Shown here: positions 11,059 through 19,062 of the stretch, piece by piece | Layout: each line of letters begins with the position of its first letter | Numbering within the stretch: the first letter of the stretch is position 1 | From: Pseudomonas sp. gcc21 | Lineage (GTDB): Bacteria > Pseudomonadota > Gammaproteobacteria > Pseudomonadales > Pseudomonadaceae | Assembly (NCBI RefSeq): GCF_012844345.1 | Contig: NZ_CP051625.1 | Location: 1,054,001 to 1,118,000 of the forward strand | Reading direction: 5' to 3' | DNA: 64,000 nucleotides | Program-made: the position numbers and the translations under genes | Notes under the pieces: model-generated | The model's database searches: none | Told to the model about the DNA's origin: nothing | What the model saw: the letters and a program-made list of their open reading frames with translations, nothing else

Positions 11059-12070
11059 CGTCACCATTGAGGTAGTCGACTGGCTCAGCTGTGAATCGCT
11101 GCGGGATATTCGGCGCGCTGTGTTCATCGATGAACAATGCATTCCAGCCGATGAAGAATGGGACGCCGACGATGCCATATCGGTGCATTTCCTGTTGTGC
11201 GCAAAGGGCGAGCCAGCCGGCACCGCACGCCTGCTGCCTGATGGCCATATCGGCCGCGTAGCGGTTATGCGGGACTGGCGCGGCACCGGGCTTGGCAAGG
11301 TGCTTATGCTGGCAGTGATGGATCATGCCCGCGGCGTCGGGATGGACATACTGAAGCTGTCAGCCCAGACCTACGCACTGGACTTCTACAGGGGGCTGGG
11401 TTTTGTGGTCGAGTCTGGTGAGTATCTCGAGGCGGGCATCCCCCATCACCGCATGATCTGGCGTAGTGAAAACGACGCGGCAGACGAGATGGCGCCGATC
11501 GAGTTCACTTCTCCAGGACGCTTCGCGATTCACAACCCGCCCGAACCGGCGCGTCCCGTCATGGAACATCCCCAGCCGCAGCGCCTGGGCGTTGAGCCGG
11601 AGCTGGTGGCTGTTGACCAACAGAACGCGCTTGAGCATGCCTGTAACCTCGCCTTGCAGGCGCGTCGCAGTCTGACTATCTACGCGATTGATCAAGCAAT
11701 GTGGCTTTTCAATCAGCGCGCATTCATAGAAAGCTGTAAACCACTGATCAGCAGCAACCCCAAAGCGCGCATTCGGGTTCTGGTGCAAAATGTCAGCAAG
11801 AATTTGCTTGGCGGACACAGTATCGTTGGGCTGATGCATCGTTTCCCCAGTTATTGCGAAGTCCGGAAACAACATCCGGACCTGGCGCCGGACCCACGGG
11901 TTTTCCTGCTGGCCGACGATGCAGGAATCCTGCTGCTACCCAGGGCCGTTAAGCGCGACGGATTTGCCCGCTATAACAGTCGCGACCAGGTAAAGCGCCA
12001 CGGCGACCTGTTCGACGAGCCGTGGTCGAGCAGTCAGAGCGACCCCGCCCTTCGCAGATTCCTCTTATGA
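11045..12070 (+). CDS. GNAT N-acetyltransferase fused to a conserved C-terminal domain
   Basis: It is 341 residues. Residues ~8-140 form a GNAT domain of the ElaA/YjcF kind with the acetyl-CoA loop RDWRGTGLGK (76-85) and DFYRGLGF motif. Residues ~180-341 form a second domain that I do not recognise with certainty (I think it is the DUF7931 type). It has a PLD-like look (ALQARRSLTIYAIDQAMW, then PKARIRVLVQNVSK, then a late YNSRDQVKRHGDLFDEPW), but no HxK motif is visible. The substrate is unknown. The start lies inside roxA, and the stop overlaps the next ATG by four bases, so the three genes form a tight unit. Confidence 0.85.
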   Translation: MMRNDVTIEVVDWLSCESLRDIRRAVFIDEQCIPADEEWDADDAISVHFLLCAKGEPAGTARLLPDGHIGRVAVMRDWRGTGLGKVLMLAVMDHARGVGMDILKLSAQTYALDFYRGLGFVVESGEYLEAGIPHHRMIWRSENDAADEMAPIEFTSPGRFAIHNPPEPARPVMEHPQPQRLGVEPELVAVDQQNALEHACNLALQARRSLTIYAIDQAMWLFNQRAFIESCKPLISSNPKARIRVLVQNVSKNLLGGHSIVGLMHRFPSYCEVRKQHPDLAPDPRVFLLADDAGILLLPRAVKRDGFARYNSRDQVKRHGDLFDEPWSSSQSDPALRRFLL

Positions 12071-12888
12071 AGCAATGTGGACGTTTCCTGCGCGGCAGTA
12101 CGCTCCTGCTATGGCTGGCCGCTTCGGCTGTTATTGCGGCACCGACTACCGAAGTCATCCCGCTCAATTATGGCCTGGCAGAATCGCTTATCCCGGTGAT
12201 ACAGCCAATGTTGCAAGACGACGAACGCCTTTCCGCCTATGGCAGCCAGCTGATCGTGCGTGCCGAACCCGAACGAATCGACGATATTCGCAGCCTCATC
12301 GCGGATCTTGACCGCAAACCCGCACGCCTGAAAATAAGTGTAGCAAGCAATACGAACGTCACCGGTCAGAGCCGCGGGCACCGCATCGATGGGCGGTTTG
12401 GTTCAGAAACAGGGAGCGTTGTGATTGGCAATCCTGGCGAACACAACCGTGGGCGAATCATACGACGGGAAACGCACAGCGCAGCAGACGGTGTGCGGCA
12501 GATTACCGCTAACGAGGGGTACCCTGTCCTTATCCAGAGCGGTCACAGCGTACCGCTTTCGACACGATCCATGGATGCATACGGACAGATCGTCGAGCAA
12601 ACCCATTATCGCGATGTTACGCAAGGCTTCTATGCAACGGTTCGCCTGAACGGCGATATGGCAACGATCAGTCTTGATGCAAACGATGACCGGATAAACC
12701 GCAATGATAACCAGCGTATCGACATACGGCACACCAATACGCAGATCACTGCCCGGCTGGGCGAATGGGTGACGGTAGGTGCGTTAGGGGACGCCGAAAC
12801 AGCAGAGAGCCGCGATATCGGCTGGCGCACAACTACCCGGCAAGAGGATTCGGGCAGTATTCGACTCATGGTTGAACGTCTCGATTGA
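12067..12888 (+). CDS. Secretin N-domain-like exported protein
   Basis: It is 273 residues, with a signal peptide at ~1-25 (a hydrophobic LLLWLAASAVIAA stretch before APTTE). Residues ~27-95 resemble a secretin/TonB short N-domain: EVIPLNYGLAESLIPVIQPM, later LIVRAEPERIDDIRSLIADLD, the usual beta-alpha-beta ring-building motif. The rest, rich in Ser/Thr/Asn, resembles the start of a secretin beta domain (NEGYPVLIQSGHSVPL, GEWVTVGALG), but the protein is far too short to form the outer-membrane gate. No type II or IV partner is nearby. It is probably periplasmic, with unknown role. It overlaps the GNAT fusion gene by four bases. Confidence 0.75.
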   Translation: MKQCGRFLRGSTLLLWLAASAVIAAPTTEVIPLNYGLAESLIPVIQPMLQDDERLSAYGSQLIVRAEPERIDDIRSLIADLDRKPARLKISVASNTNVTGQSRGHRIDGRFGSETGSVVIGNPGEHNRGRIIRRETHSAADGVRQITANEGYPVLIQSGHSVPLSTRSMDAYGQIVEQTHYRDVTQGFYATVRLNGDMATISLDANDDRINRNDNQRIDIRHTNTQITARLGEWVTVGALGDAETAESRDIGWRTTTRQEDSGSIRLMVERLD

Positions 12889-13335
12889 ACTTTTTCGCAA
12901 CCCTGTAGTGCAACAAAATAATCACTACATGCAAGTTGACTTATCCTCTGGCAAGTCGCATCATTGCCCCGCTCCCGCTAGCCAGGACCCTGCGAAGGGT
13001 TCCCGATCGGCTCCGATACCAAAGGGCCGATGCGTGTCTTAACAGCCCACAAGGCATTTTGACGAGGTTGCGACTGGAACGAAGTTGTCCTGAGGGACGG
13101 GGAAGCGATTTAAACGTATCAGCCTGAATGACGGAACCACCACGCTGCAAGGTCAAGCAACTGCCTGGCTGTATACGCAGACGTACGTCATCCATCTGTT
13201 CGTCACCCCCCTCCTCCGCGCTGCCTTCATTCCGATTGCTTCTTCGTTATTGCTCCAGCTGTTCAGACTGTCGCCCATGGCGGGTTCAGGTCGACAAATC
13301 GTGCAGAACCAAACGCAAACTTTGAAGGATTGACC
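12889..13335. other. Long intergenic region upstream of aceA
   Basis: 447 bases without a convincing gene. It holds the TGTAGT/ACTACA site (12904-12929), a TTGACT hexamer at 12936-12941 that could be a -35 box, and a weak hairpin (ATCGGC 13006-13011 / GCCGAT 13026-13031). Short open frames here show no family features. It is probably the aceA promoter and long 5' leader; a small RNA cannot be excluded. Confidence 0.5.
12904..12929. promoter_or_regulatory. RccR-like inverted repeat upstream of aceA
   Basis: TGTAGT (12904-12909), a 14-base spacer and ACTACA (12924-12929); one more base on each side of the spacer also pairs. The icd site has the same half-sites with a 3-base spacer. The 11-base difference keeps both halves on the same DNA face. 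A regulator of the RccR type is inferred from my memory of its consensus. Confidence 0.45.
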
Positions 13336-14931
13336 ATGTCAGCTTACCAAAACGAGATCAAGGCTATTGCCGCGGTAACAGAAGCCGCAGGTAGCACCTG
13401 GGCCGCCATCAACCCGGAATACGCTGCTCGCATGCGCCTCCAGAACCGCTTCAAAACCGGTCTGGACATCGCCAAGTACACCGCCGCCATCATGCGCAAA
13501 GACATGGCCGAGTACGACGCCGATACCAACGCCTACACCCAGTCTCTGGGCTGCTGGCACGGCTTCATCGGTCAGCAGAAGCTGATCTCCATCAAGAAGC
13601 ATCTGAAGACTACCAACAAGCGCTACCTCTACCTGTCCGGCTGGATGGTTGCCGCACTGCGCTCTGACTTTGGTCCGCTGCCTGACCAGTCCATGCACGA
13701 GAAGACTTCTGTTTCCGGTCTGATCGAAGAGCTTTACACATTCCTGCGTCAAGCTGACGCGCGCGAACTGGACCTCCTGTTCACCGCGCTGGACGACGCC
13801 CGTAGCGCTGGCGACAAGGCCAAAGAAGCTGAAATCCAGGCCAAGATCGACAACTTCGAAACGCACGTTGTCCCGATCATCGCCGACATCGACGCTGGTT
13901 TCGGTAACCCGGAAGCCACTTACCTGCTGGCCAAGAAAATGATCGAAGCCGGTGCTTGCTGTATCCAGATCGAGAACCAGGTTTCTGACGAGAAGCAGTG
14001 CGGTCACCAGGATGGCAAGGTAACCGTTCCGCATTCCGACTTCCTGGCCAAGATCAATGCCGTACGTTACGCATTCCTTGAGCTCGGCGTTGACGACGGC
14101 GTGATCGTTGCCCGTACCGACTCCCTGGGCGCCGGCCTGACCAAAGCCATCGCCGTCACCAACGAGCCAGGCGACCTGGGCGACCAGTACAACAGCTTCC
14201 TGGACGGTGATTACATCGAAAGCGCTGACGACATCCAGAACGGCGATGTAGTCATCAAGGCCAACGGCAAGCTGCTCAAGCCCAAGCGCCTGGCTTCCGG
14301 CCTGTTCCAGTTCCGCAAGGACACTGGTGTTGACCGCGTAGTACTGGACTGCATCACCAGTCTGCAGAACGGCGCTGACCTGCTGTGGATCGAGACCGAG
14401 AAGCCTCACGTTGGTCAGATCGCCGACATGGTTAACCGTATCCGCGAAGTCGTACCGAACGCCAAGCTGGTTTACAACAACAGCCCGTCGTTCAACTGGA
14501 CGCTGAACTTCCGCCAGCAGGTATTCGATGCCATGCAGGAAGAAGGCAAAGACGTGTCTGCCTACGATCGCACCAAGCTGATGAGCGTCGAGTACGACGA
14601 AACCGAACTGGCCAAGCTGGCTGATGAGAAGATCCGTACCTTCCAGAAGGATGCTTCACGCGAAGCAGGTATCTTCCACCACCTGATCACCCTGCCGACT
14701 TACCACACTGCCGCCCTGTCTACCGACAACCTGGCAAAAGGGTACTTCGCAGACGAAGGCATGCTGGCCTACGTCAAGGGCGTTCAGCGTCAGGAAATCC
14801 GTCAGGGCATCGCCTGCGTCAAGCACCAGAACATGGCTGGCTCGGACATCGGCGACAACCACAAAGAATACTTTGCTGGTGAAGCTGCACTGAAGGCTGG
14901 CGGTAAAGACAACACCATGAACCAGTTCTAA
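13336..14931 (+). CDS. aceA: Isocitrate lyase (long form)
   Basis: First enzyme of the glyoxylate shunt: isocitrate to glyoxylate plus succinate. It is 531 residues, the long Pseudomonas-type enzyme rather than the ~434-residue enteric form. The catalytic loop reads KQCGH (220-224) in place of the usual KKCGH; Cys222 and His224 are kept. DIDAGFGNPEATY (184-196) supplies metal-binding Asp residues. NNSPSFNWT is also diagnostic. ATG 13336 has GAAGGA upstream (13324-13329); TTG 13330 is rejected. Codon use is strongly biased to C/G-ending codons, a sign of high expression. Confidence 0.97.
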   Translation: MSAYQNEIKAIAAVTEAAGSTWAAINPEYAARMRLQNRFKTGLDIAKYTAAIMRKDMAEYDADTNAYTQSLGCWHGFIGQQKLISIKKHLKTTNKRYLYLSGWMVAALRSDFGPLPDQSMHEKTSVSGLIEELYTFLRQADARELDLLFTALDDARSAGDKAKEAEIQAKIDNFETHVVPIIADIDAGFGNPEATYLLAKKMIEAGACCIQIENQVSDEKQCGHQDGKVTVPHSDFLAKINAVRYAFLELGVDDGVIVARTDSLGAGLTKAIAVTNEPGDLGDQYNSFLDGDYIESADDIQNGDVVIKANGKLLKPKRLASGLFQFRKDTGVDRVVLDCITSLQNGADLLWIETEKPHVGQIADMVNRIREVVPNAKLVYNNSPSFNWTLNFRQQVFDAMQEEGKDVSAYDRTKLMSVEYDETELAKLADEKIRTFQKDASREAGIFHHLITLPTYHTAALSTDNLAKGYFADEGMLAYVKGVQRQEIRQGIACVKHQNMAGSDIGDNHKEYFAGEAALKAGGKDNTMNQF

Positions 14932-14963
14932 GACTGTTCGTCGGGCTCAGGCCCGGGTGTAGG

Positions 14964-14989
14964 AAGGCCACCTTCGGGTGGCCTTTTTT
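14964..14989 (+). terminator. Rho-independent terminator of aceA
   Basis: AGGCCACC (14965-14972), a TTCG tetraloop, GGTGGCCT (14977-14984) and five further T. It is a textbook hairpin, 33 bases after the stop. Confidence 0.9.
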
Positions 14990-15096
14990 GTAGCTGTATT
15001 GTGACCGTCTGGTCGCGTACAATGCGTGCGCTTTCCTCCACTCCTCCCCTGTCGACTCGTTCCGTCGTCATGGGCGATCGCAGCGCAAGGTTGAAT

Positions 15097-15549
15097 ATGT
15101 CCCGCTTGATACTCCATTTCCCCGAGCAACAGTTCTATTTCACTACTCAGTTGACCGTCAGGATCACCGACATCAACGCCGGCAAGCATCTGGCAAACGA
15201 CTCCATGATCTCGATGATTTCCGAAGCGCGTGCTCGCTTTCTATATCAATTCGGCATCGAAGAAGTGGGCGAGAACGAAGTCGGAATCATCGTTACCGAT
15301 CTGGCAACGACTTACCGGACAGCGGCCTTTGCCAGGGATACACTGATTTTCGAAGTGGGTCTGATGGACCTGAACAAGTACGGCGGCGATATTATCTTTC
15401 GTATTACCAAGGCACGTAATGGCGAGCTTGTTGCCCTGGCAAAATCGGGCTTCGTTTTTTACCATTTTGCTGCGTCGAAAGTGATGCCCATGCCTGAAGA
15501 CTTCCGCATGCGCTTCCCCGGCGTCAACTGTTTACCCGATTACGCATAA
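15097..15549 (+). CDS. Acyl-CoA thioesterase, hotdog fold (4HBT type)
   Basis: It is 150 residues. Hotdog-fold signs include QLTVRITDINAGKHLANDSMI (the helix-entry region holding the catalytic Asp/Asn of 4HBT-type enzymes), then FLYQFGIEE and a strand-rich second half ending in GFVFYHF. It probably hydrolyses an acyl-CoA, with the natural substrate unknown. I chose ATG 15097, with AAGG 7 bases upstream, since the longer frame from 15001 adds a low-complexity leader. It is followed at once by a bidirectional terminator shared with oprF. Confidence 0.8.
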   Translation: MSRLILHFPEQQFYFTTQLTVRITDINAGKHLANDSMISMISEARARFLYQFGIEEVGENEVGIIVTDLATTYRTAAFARDTLIFEVGLMDLNKYGGDIIFRITKARNGELVALAKSGFVFYHFAASKVMPMPEDFRMRFPGVNCLPDYA

Positions 15550-15578
15550 AAAAACCCGGTCAAATGACCGGGTTTTTT
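15549..15578. terminator. Bidirectional terminator between the thioesterase gene and oprF
   Basis: A 14-bp perfect stem (15549-15562 with 15565-15578) with an AA loop carries A6 on one side and T6 on the other, so it acts on both strands. The core is CCCGGTCA/TGACCGGG. Confidence 0.9.
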
Positions 15579-15594
15579 ATTGGCAAGCTCGCTA

Positions 15595-16566
15595 TTAACG
15601 AACTTCAACCTCTGCTTCTACGTCTGCTTCAACGCGGCGGTTCATCGCGCGACCTTCAGCAGTTTCGTTGTCCGCGATCGGGCTGGATTCGCCGTGACCG
15701 ACCGAATCGATACGATTACCGTCAACGCCTTCGTCGATCAGAGCCTGACGTACGGACGCTGCACGACGCTGTGACAGGTCCTGGTTGTACTGCTCAGTGC
15801 CTACAGAGTCAGTGTGACCTTCAACAGTAGTGGTTACTGAAGGATAGGTGTTCATGAACTCAGCAAGGCTCTGGATATCCTGACGGAACTCAGGACGGAT
15901 AGTCGCTTCGTCGAAGTCAAACTTGACGTCGAGCTCAACGCGAACGTTCTGCATTTCCGGTTCTGGCGCAGGCGCCGGAGCTGGAGCAGGTGCTGGAGCC
16001 GGAGCTGGCTCGGCAGCAGGCTGTGACGCACCACCGAAGTTCAGGCCCAGGCCAACGCCAGCCATCCACTCGGTGTTATCGTGGTCCAGGCCATGCATGA
16101 CGTCGACACCGGCGCGAACGAAGAAGTTCTCGTTCAAATAGTTCTTAACACCGGCACCTGCCAGCAACATGCTGGTTTTGTCGCGGCTGCCTGTACCAAC
16201 CTGATCTAATTCCTGGTGAGCAACACCACCGGACAGATAAGGACGTACTGCGCCCTGGCCGAAGTGGTAGATGGCCTCAAGGTGAGTCATGCGGCCGTCG
16301 ATGTCGTCACCTTCGAAACCGGCTGCTTCACTTTCCAGGCTCTTGTAAACGCCGTGGCCGAGGTTCAACGAGACGTTGTCGCTCACAAAGTAACCGAGGC
16401 TACCACCGACCAGAGTACCGTCATCCAGATCATGGATGCTGTCGGTGAAGTAACGCTTGGCAAATGCTTCCGCCTCAACAGAGCCGGCGCTCTGAGCCAT
16501 AACTGGCATTGTGGAGGCAGCTACTACGGCGCCAACAACGATACCTACAGTGTTTTTCAATCTCAT
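15595..16566 (-). CDS. oprF: Outer-membrane porin OprF (OmpA family)
   Basis: Major outer-membrane structural porin tying the envelope to peptidoglycan. It is 323 residues. The signal peptide is 1-24 with cleavage after VMA. An eight-stranded barrel covers ~25-178, a Pro/Ala linker of repeated AP pairs (~185-203) follows, and the OmpA C-terminal domain spans ~205-323 with VEGHTDSVGTEQYN and LSQRRAASVRQAL (peptidoglycan-binding Asp and Arg). It is shorter than P. aeruginosa OprF (350), and the sequence contains no cysteine, so the usual Cys loop is missing. It lies behind crfX-cmpX-sigX, as in other pseudomonads, and SigX-dependent transcription is expected. Confidence 0.95.
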   Translation of the reverse strand: MRLKNTVGIVVGAVVAASTMPVMAQSAGSVEAEAFAKRYFTDSIHDLDDGTLVGGSLGYFVSDNVSLNLGHGVYKSLESEAAGFEGDDIDGRMTHLEAIYHFGQGAVRPYLSGGVAHQELDQVGTGSRDKTSMLLAGAGVKNYLNENFFVRAGVDVMHGLDHDNTEWMAGVGLGLNFGGASQPAAEPAPAPAPAPAPAPAPEPEMQNVRVELDVKFDFDEATIRPEFRQDIQSLAEFMNTYPSVTTTVEGHTDSVGTEQYNQDLSQRRAASVRQALIDEGVDGNRIDSVGHGESSPIADNETAEGRAMNRRVEADVEAEVEVR

Positions 16567-16668
16567 CTTTGAATCCCCGTTTAATCCATTCGGACGTTAG
16601 GTTTGCGCAATCTCGGCAAAACACAGGCGTGAGTATACAGACAACGCCACATCATCATAGGGCGAGTT

Positions 16669-17283
16669 TCAAAGGGGCATTACGACGTGCTTACGGAGCT
16701 TTTCCAATGCACGCTTGTAACGCATCTTTGTCGCACTTAGTCCCATATACATGATGTCGGCAATCTCCTGAAATTCAAGCTCTGCCACAAAGCGTAGCAC
16801 AAGAATTTCGCGATCAACCGGGTTCACATGAACCAGCCAGCGGTCCAGGCCACCACTACCTGCGAGAGGCTCGGGTTCTTCCTGAGCTTCCTCCTGAGAG
16901 TCCAGACTTAGCGCATCGAAGAGTCGCTTTTTACGCTTCTCTTTTCGATACTGTGTGATGCACTCATTGTATGTAATGCTATAAAGCCATGTCTTGAATT
17001 TTGCCTTGCCTTCAAACTGTTTCAGGCCATGTAACACTTTTAGCATTACCTCCTGACAGACATCATCAGCATCCCTTTCGTTCCCCAAATATCGCGCACA
17101 AACGTTAAAAAGTGTTCTTTGATAGCGCCTCATGAGTTCTTCATAAGCCACTGTCGTGTGAAGCAATTCACGTTTCGCGCGCACGACCAGCTCCTCGTCC
17201 GAAAGGTCGGCAGGAGTATATCGGCTGCTTGATGGGCCAGAATCGTTCAAAACGAGGGGATCGCTAAGTGGGTTGATGTACAC
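16669..17283 (-). CDS. sigX: ECF RNA polymerase sigma factor SigX
   Basis: Extracytoplasmic-function sigma factor; in P. aeruginosa SigX drives oprF and fatty-acid/envelope genes. It is 204 residues. Region 2 is at ~45-115 (YEELMRRYQRTLFNVCARYL, DADDVCQEVMLKVL, FKTWLYSITYNECI) and region 4 at ~148-200 (REILVLRFVAELEFQEIADI, LSATKMRYKRALEKLR). An acidic linker (SQEEAQEEPEP) joins them. No anti-sigma gene is adjacent, which is also true of sigX in other pseudomonads. It starts 9 bases after the cmpX stop; oprF follows 102 bases downstream. Confidence 0.95.
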   Translation of the reverse strand: MYINPLSDPLVLNDSGPSSSRYTPADLSDEELVVRAKRELLHTTVAYEELMRRYQRTLFNVCARYLGNERDADDVCQEVMLKVLHGLKQFEGKAKFKTWLYSITYNECITQYRKEKRKKRLFDALSLDSQEEAQEEPEPLAGSGGLDRWLVHVNPVDREILVLRFVAELEFQEIADIMYMGLSATKMRYKRALEKLRKHVVMPL

Positions 17284-17292
17284 GCTAGATGG

Positions 17293-18114
17293 TTATCGGG
17301 AGACCCGTTCGTTCAGCAGAACACGGTTGGATAGCGAGACTACCGCCCCGCTATCATCGACCAGAGACGTCTTTACAGTGCCGATCTCGTCAATCACACC
17401 CTCAACGTCTCCGACCCGGATGCGATCACCCACTTGGTAGAGTTCACGTACATAGACACCCGCAATGATTTGACCAACCACCTGTTGGCTGCCCAGGCCC
17501 AGCGCCAATGCAGCTGCGAGGCCGAAGGAGACCAGCACAATGGCAATCACGGTGTTGAGCAAGCCGGTTTCAATCTGCAGCTGACCGATCGCCAGAGAAA
17601 CGGTGATGATGACCAGCAGTCCCTGGGCGAAACGCCCCAGCCCTCCCGCGTAATCAACACCGATGCTTTCAGCGGCGCCGCGTACGACGCCACTCACCAG
17701 GTGCGACAGCAGCAGACCCGCCAGTAGTATCAGCGCGGCGCCGAACACTTTAGGCAAATACAGTGCGAACGCATCAAGCGTCGAAGAAACCCGGGCTAGA
17801 CCCAGCGTCTCGGCAGCAGACACAACGAATGTCAGAACGATAAACCAGTAGACTATCTTGCCCACAACAGAAGAAACCGGCGACGATATCCCTATCCTTC
17901 CGAGCAGCTTGGTGACCCCGGCACCTGTCATCAAACGGTCCAATCCCAGCTTGGCAAGCCCCTTGCTCAACAATGCGTCAACCAGTTTGGCTATAACGAA
18001 ACCAAGCAACACGATCAGCAGCGAGGCGATCAGGTCGGGAACAAAGGAAGCAATTTTGCTCCAGAGGGTGGTCATCGCTGCTACGAAGCTTTGCCTCCAG
18101 GTATCAAATTCCAT
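17293..18114 (-). CDS. cmpX: Small-conductance mechanosensitive channel-like protein CmpX
   Basis: Inner-membrane protein with conserved TM helices, 273 residues. Hydrophobic segments at ~25-47, ~85-105, ~120-142 and ~160-205 are followed by a short MscS-like beta domain (VGDRIRVGDVEGVIDEIGTVKTSLVDD). In P. aeruginosa CmpX is part of the same cluster and its loss alters SigX activity, so a role in sensing membrane tension is plausible. The spacing of 3 bases from crfX and 9 from sigX argues for one operon. Confidence 0.92.
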   Translation of the reverse strand: MEFDTWRQSFVAAMTTLWSKIASFVPDLIASLLIVLLGFVIAKLVDALLSKGLAKLGLDRLMTGAGVTKLLGRIGISSPVSSVVGKIVYWFIVLTFVVSAAETLGLARVSSTLDAFALYLPKVFGAALILLAGLLLSHLVSGVVRGAAESIGVDYAGGLGRFAQGLLVIITVSLAIGQLQIETGLLNTVIAIVLVSFGLAAALALGLGSQQVVGQIIAGVYVRELYQVGDRIRVGDVEGVIDEIGTVKTSLVDDSGAVVSLSNRVLLNERVSR

Positions 18115-18117
18115 GAT

Positions 18118-18366
18118 TTACTCGCTCGCTTGTTTGGAGGAATCGTTACTACGTCGTACCGGGCGCCCGTGCTGAATACCTTTGTTTATCCCTTCGGTGA
18201 GTACCCAGCCCCATCGGGCAAAAAGACTCAGCAAATCGAATATGCCGCCGTGTATATGCGCCTTATGCAGCACCCGTTCGAGTCGCTCGTTGTCGGAGCT
18301 GACTGGACGCTGATGTTCGGCATCACGCATGAGGTTGCGTAACTGATTTTCAAAGGGATCGTCCAC
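18118..18366 (-). CDS. crfX: Small conserved protein CrfX (CfrX)
   Basis: It is 82 residues, with no known catalytic motif. It begins MDDPFENQLRNLMRDAEHQ and has a central LLSLFARWGWVLTEGI stretch that could be amphipathic. I recognise it by position (three bases before cmpX) and by length as the counterpart of P. aeruginosa PA1774. Its function is unknown. In P. aeruginosa a CorA-like gene, cmaX, lies upstream of it; here that slot is empty apart from a palindrome at 18491-18523. Confidence 0.8.
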   Translation of the reverse strand: MDDPFENQLRNLMRDAEHQRPVSSDNERLERVLHKAHIHGGIFDLLSLFARWGWVLTEGINKGIQHGRPVRRSNDSSKQASE

Positions 18367-18490
18367 GGTAGTGACCTCGCATCAATGGATAGCCGGAAAC
18401 CCTCAAGCCCGGAAGGTTTCTTGAAAAGCTGTTCGCTGCCGCCACCGCCTGAGTACATCGGCTGCAGCCAACACGCTATGCAAAGACGCT

Positions 18491-18523
18491 CGACATCCGA
18501 ACGGTGTCACCATTCGGATGTCG
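18491..18523. repeat. 33-bp near-perfect palindrome between rraA and crfX
   Basis: CGACATCCGAA (18491-18501) and TTCGGATGTCG (18513-18523) are perfect 11-bp arms. Inside them GGTG/CACC pair again around a single T, leaving one mismatch in the whole repeat. There is no T tract on either strand, so a terminator for rraA is possible but weak; an operator or scar of a lost gene is equally possible. Confidence 0.6.
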
Positions 18524-18557
18524 GTCCCGCAGTTGGGTTTCAGCACAGATTCGCAGG

Positions 18558-19043
18558 TCAGGCAGGCATTTTCAGTTCGGTCGGGGAAACAATGATCCCG
18601 TTGTTATCCGCATACACATATTCACCGGGACGGAAGGTCACGCCGCCGAAGGTAACCGTTACATTCAGGTCGCCTATTCCGCGTTTGTCGGTTTTCATGG
18701 GATGGCTGGCGAGCGCCTGAATCCCCAGTGGCGTCTGAACCAGAACGTCAACATCGCGTACGCAGCCGTAAACAATGATGCCTTCCCAGCCATTACGAGC
18801 GGCCTTTTCAGCGAGCATATCGCCAAGTAAGGCGCGACGAAGCGACCCGCCACCGTCTACGACCATTACCTTGCCGGTTCCGTCCTGATCAACCTGCTCC
18901 TTCACAACGGAGTTGTCTTCAAAACATTTAACCGTAACGATCTCACCGCCGAATGAATCATGGCCGCCGAAATTGCTGAACATCGGCTCGACGACGGCAA
19001 CGTCTGGATAGGCGTCACACAAATCCGGAGTTATATAGTGCAT
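18558..19043 (-). CDS. rraA: Ribonuclease E activity regulator RraA (RraA/HMG aldolase family)
   Basis: It is 161 residues. E. coli RraA binds RNase E and dampens RNA decay; some homologues instead act as 4-hydroxy-4-methyl-2-oxoglutarate aldolases. Family segments are [41 protein letters not shown] and [14 protein letters not shown]; the GD...R-D arrangement of the aldolase site (GDMLA...GCVRD) is present, so enzymatic activity cannot be excluded. I chose ATG 19043 with AAGGAG upstream, over an ATG at 19061. It follows ppsA by 19 bases. Confidence 0.9.
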   Translation of the reverse strand: MHYITPDLCDAYPDVAVVEPMFSNFGGHDSFGGEIVTVKCFEDNSVVKEQVDQDGTGKVMVVDGGGSLRRALLGDMLAEKAARNGWEGIIVYGCVRDVDVLVQTPLGIQALASHPMKTDKRGIGDLNVTVTFGGVTFRPGEYVYADNNGIIVSPTELKMPA

Positions 19044-19062
19044 GGAGTCTCCTTGAGTCATA

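Noticed and set aside
12936..13127. Small open frame upstream of aceA
   Set aside because: No ribosome site, Arg/Leu/Pro-rich random-looking composition.
13339..14409. A 356-codon open frame opposite aceA
   Set aside because: It results from strong codon bias in aceA and has no domain or start signal.
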